The notes under the pieces were generated by a model. The model made no database searches. It had not been told where the DNA came from and saw only the letters and a program-made list of their open reading frames with translations. From contig MCGO01000026.1 in assembly GCA_002104985.1 (NCBI GenBank), positions 248,001 through 312,000 of the forward strand: DNA of 64,000 bases, given 5' to 3'. Source of the stretch: Rhizoclosmatium globosum. Lineage: Eukaryota > Chytridiomycota > Chytridiomycetes > Chytridiales > Chytriomycetaceae. The position numbers were made by a program, and so were the translations under genes. Below, in pieces: positions 61,161-64,000 of this stretch (positions are counted from its first letter, which is position 1; every line of letters begins with the position of its first letter).

Positions 61161-62655
61161 TCATGCACGAATTGTGTCAGGCTCAACTCCCAGAGCACGA
61201 CAGGTCTCAACAAACTTGGGAAGGTCCTAAGAGAAAGGGGTTAATCTCTTTTCTAGATGCAATGTATTGCTTTACCTTGCGACGGAGGTATTTGAGAACA
61301 GCTGCACGTTTTGACAGAATTGCTTGGAGTTGTCTCTTACTTGACTTGTCTTTCTTGTATTGAGCAATGTGGTTTTGCATTGCATTGATCTTGATGGTGA
61401 AGACAGCGGCTAGAAAATGGTGTTAATACGCATGGAATGATATCGCTAATGCATGTGTTTCTCAAATTGGCCCTTTTCGCTCTCCAGAATATCTAAAGAT
61501 ATCCTGTGCCTCCAGTCCACATTAATTTGCTCTTTGTATCGGAATTCGATTCGATTGTACTCAAGCTAGATGAATTCCCATGATTCCGAGAAAATTGACG
61601 ATTCAACTTCAGTCACCATAGAGACCTGAGCCCTGAGCTCCACAATGGGTCCTTTCCCATGACTTCATTCACTCGCATCGTCAATGTAACACCCCAAGTT
61701 CGCGTCACAAGAAACACACCTTGAACTTCAGATGAACCAGTGTCAAACGCCTTTCTGGCAAAAATTTCCATGACTCTTTTCGTGTTGAATTTGTTGATTT
61801 CCTTTGCGGACGCATTTTCGAGGGAAATCTGACGTCTGAGGAGTTCGGCCATTTCTGTTGGTTCAATGATTGGATTCTTTGAGGAGCTTCCAGTAGGCGC
61901 TGATTTGTCCGCAACAACAGCATCGTATGAGTTGTAGGCGCCAACTTTAGAAGCAATATCCAACAAATGTTTTGGAGCGTCAATCAAAACCGTTTTCGCA
62001 TCTTTTGCATTGACACCGTAGGCAAAGCTAGAATGCACAGAAAAACAATGAGTACTCTCATGGAGAGGGAGGGAAAGACTTACGCAGGGCCAGCAGCTTG
62101 TGAGGAAACCGACAGGTTCTTCACGGCGTCTTCAATGCTCGAGACAGTTTCCTCCGTGATTCCTTCTGTCGTGTCACGTGCAGCCTGACGTTCGATCTGA
62201 GCGCCCTGGATTGTTGTGCGTTTCCAGTTTCTGACCGAGGACTGAGTTGGTTGAGCGGCGGTTGAATCCAGCGACGCATTCGGCGTTGCGGTGGTTTCCG
62301 AGGCAGTTTCCGAGGCCGCCTTTGCCGCGGCGAGCGACTGCGCCAGCGAGTGCGGAACGATCTGAGGCAGAAGAGCGGCAGGAGCGCGGGCCGATGCGAG
62401 AAGCGGCTGGATTGGAAGTGCGGAGGAAGAGGCAGGTGCGACCGTTGGATCGGCTGAGTTTGCGCGGTTGACGGCGTTCCACTGGGCCGCCCGGCGTCGC
62501 ATTCGCTCAACGTGGTTGGCCTCGCTGGTGCTGCCGTCTTTGGCCTTAGCGATCAGCTTGGCCTCCTTGGCGGCGATTCGTGCGCCCTGTCGACGGGTTG
62601 CGGGCACGTAGAGAACGGGGTGACGTGCAAGGGCGGCGGGTGTACTGCGGAACAT
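61161..62655 (-). CDS. Mitochondrial ribosomal protein uS15m
   Basis: Four exons, 62655-62084, 62027-61720, 61409-61276 and 61226-61161, in frame, 359 residues. The C-terminal ~100 residues are bacterial-type S15: FARKAFDTGSSEVQAAVFTI, KINAMQNHIAQYKKDKSSKR, QLQAILSKRAAVLKYLRRKD, LPKFVETCRALGV, covering the helices that bind the small-subunit rRNA. The leader MFRSTPAALARHPVLYVPAT is Arg-rich and acid-poor, as for mitochondrial import. About 250 residues between leader and S15 domain are Ala/Ser/Thr-rich and then helical, longer than in bacteria; yeast MRPS28 also has an N-terminal extension. Divergent from the next gene with only 39 bp between start codons. Confidence 0.92.
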
Positions 62656-62694
62656 GGTTCAGAATGTTCAGAGTTTGTTGGACAAAAAAGGAAG

Positions 62695-64000
62695 ATGTCT
62701 TGGTTTCTACTCTCCTTCCTCTTCTCCTTTGTTGTCACAATCTATGTGAAGCGCTTACAGTTTTACCATGCATTCATGAACTGGCAACTTGGGAGTGGTA
62801 CCTTGTTTCTCTCTCTCTCTCCCTCACTCTTCCCTTCCTTGATTAATACTTATTCCTTAACAGAACTCTCCCAAACTCCTTACAATGAGCCTCCCGTCCT
62901 GGTACACTTATTAAACTGCTCAAAACGAAAGTGAATGCACCTAATCCTTTATTGTTTTCCAGGAGCTTGTGGTGGCTCGTGCAATGGCTGCTACAAAGCT
63001 TGACACCTTCAATCTTGATAACTCTAACGATAGATCCGATTTTGCTCTTAATATCAAATCTGCCCTTGATGATGCCTGGAATGCCGGCAATCCTTCGCAA
63101 CCTTCTTCTGGAGACGTTACCACTGCCAACAATCAACAATCTCAGCAGCCTCGTAAACGCGTCTACGGCGTCTTCCGTAAATTTGTTCTCGACTGTGTTA
63201 CTCAAGACCTGAGTCGTCGCATGAAATTGGTGGATGCATTTGTTAACGATCCCCTCCTCCTTGCGGTCAAGATACCTGACCTTGTTATCATTACATCAGC
63301 TACTCCATTTTCTGGCGCCGAAAAGATTGTTGAATGTGGGTTAATGTGGAATATCAAGAACGCCTATCTCAAATTCCTTGCACCCCAGACCTTAAAACAA
63401 AGGACAACAAATTCCACGCTCCAAGCCTCTCCGATATCAAAAACATTGTGCCCACCTCATCAGTTTCATCACCTCCACCAAAAACTGTTCCACATTCAGC
63501 GCCCCCCTTCAAACCCGAATACGATGTCTTGCTCAAGAACTTTACAAATTCCGCCGAGATATCTGGACCCTTGTCTCCTTCCAACTTTCGTGTCGGCCAT
63601 TCAGCCTACCTAAACTGTACATTCCATGACCTCCACGCGTTCCAACGCCTTCCCCGTATGTAGCACCCCAACTTCCACTCCACAAATACTAACCACCATA
63701 TTCCAAACGAAAAAAAGTCCCAACACTCCAATCAACACCACGAACCATACAAACGGTCAACCTCCTCAAACTCCTCCTCCAGCTCCACACATCCCACCTC
63801 ACAACACCTCCACCCCCATACATTGTCCTCGAAGGCCACGAGCACGTGGAATACTTGCACTTGCTTGCATCCGTGTTCCCGTCTGTTCGTGTTGTTGTCG
63901 TTGAATCGACACATGAGCAAGTTGAAGTGAAAGTGCGGGAGCAGGTTTCGACTGTACGTCGGATTGTGATGGGGGTGGTGGAGGATGTGGATGTCAAGAG
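62695..64000 (+). CDS. Unknown type II membrane protein, truncated by the right edge
   Basis: Partial. Predicted exons: 62695-~62798 (SWFLLSFLFSFVVTIYV, a signal anchor at the N-terminus), ~62864-62901, ~62963-63333, ~63387-63657 and ~63718 to the edge, all in phase. I do not recognise the family. Conserved-looking parts: RKFVLDCVTQDLSRRMKLVD, PDLVIITSATPFSGAEKIVE, PPFKPEYDVLLKNFTNSAEI, NFRVGHSAYLNCTFHDLHAF, and at the edge PPYIVLEGHEHVEYLHLLAS followed by VFPSVRVVVVES. The single N-terminal anchor followed by a large soluble part suggests a secretory-pathway lumenal enzyme such as a transferase, but no catalytic motif is identifiable and the end is missing. Confidence 0.55.

Overview
The window is a 64-kb stretch of a compact, intron-rich fungal genome. 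About 25 protein genes, some partial or with an unresolved start, are packed on both strands, mostly with short introns (about 40-75 bp, GT..AG) and intergenic gaps of tens to hundreds of bases. ERMES subunit MDM34, a Furry/TAO3 protein and a FUN19-type SWIRM protein point to fungi. GDP-mannose 4,6-dehydratase, an SLC39A9-type ZIP, an SYCP2-like protein and a Fanzor-type nuclease point to an early-diverging lineage. A chytrid is my best inference; no species is assigned. Exon boundaries were read by hand; for nearly every gene the chosen splice sites give one continuous reading frame.

Layout. 1-10 kb: start of a truncated gene (-), SWIRM protein (-), COQ10 (-) divergent from MDM34 (+), mitochondrial ABCB8-type ABC transporter (-). 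10-18 kb is the accessory part: an orphan CENP-B/Tc5-type DNA-binding domain, a gene-poor kilobase, then a TATA-driven gene with about eleven introns encoding a ~1,812-residue Fanzor/TnpB-like RuvC protein. 18-31 kb: branched-chain aminotransferase (-), FAM210/DUF1279 mitochondrial protein (-), TBC Rab-GAP (+), TIP41 (+), Rpr2/Rpp21-type zinc protein (-), unknown membrane protein (-), NAT10/KRE33 (+). 31-43 kb: Furry/TAO3 (-, ~2,165 aa), ribosomal protein L11 (-), Pho80-like cyclin (-), GMD (+). 43-50 kb: an SYCP2/Red1-like meiotic-axis candidate (-) divergent from the SMC5/6 kleisin NSE4 (+). 50-64 kb: ferric-reductase-type oxidoreductase (+), an unknown gene with a decayed partial copy beside it, syntaxin-18/UFE1 (+), a GT8-GT34 fusion (+), ZIP9-like transporter (-) divergent from PGAP1/BST1 (+), mitochondrial uS15m (-) divergent from an unrecognised gene (+) that leaves the window.

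Most genes are housekeeping: mitochondrial biology (COQ10, MDM34, ABCB8, FAM210, uS15m), ribosome and RNA work (NAT10, RPL11, Rpr2), secretory pathway (UFE1, PGAP1, GT8-GT34, ZIP9), growth and morphogenesis signalling (TIP41, Furry, cyclin) and chromosome structure (NSE4, SYCP2-like). The most unusual item is the giant Fanzor-like gene: a very long N-terminal region, a RuvC core and a zinc ribbon split by a ~275-residue acidic insertion. Several divergent gene pairs share only 32-60 bp between start codons.
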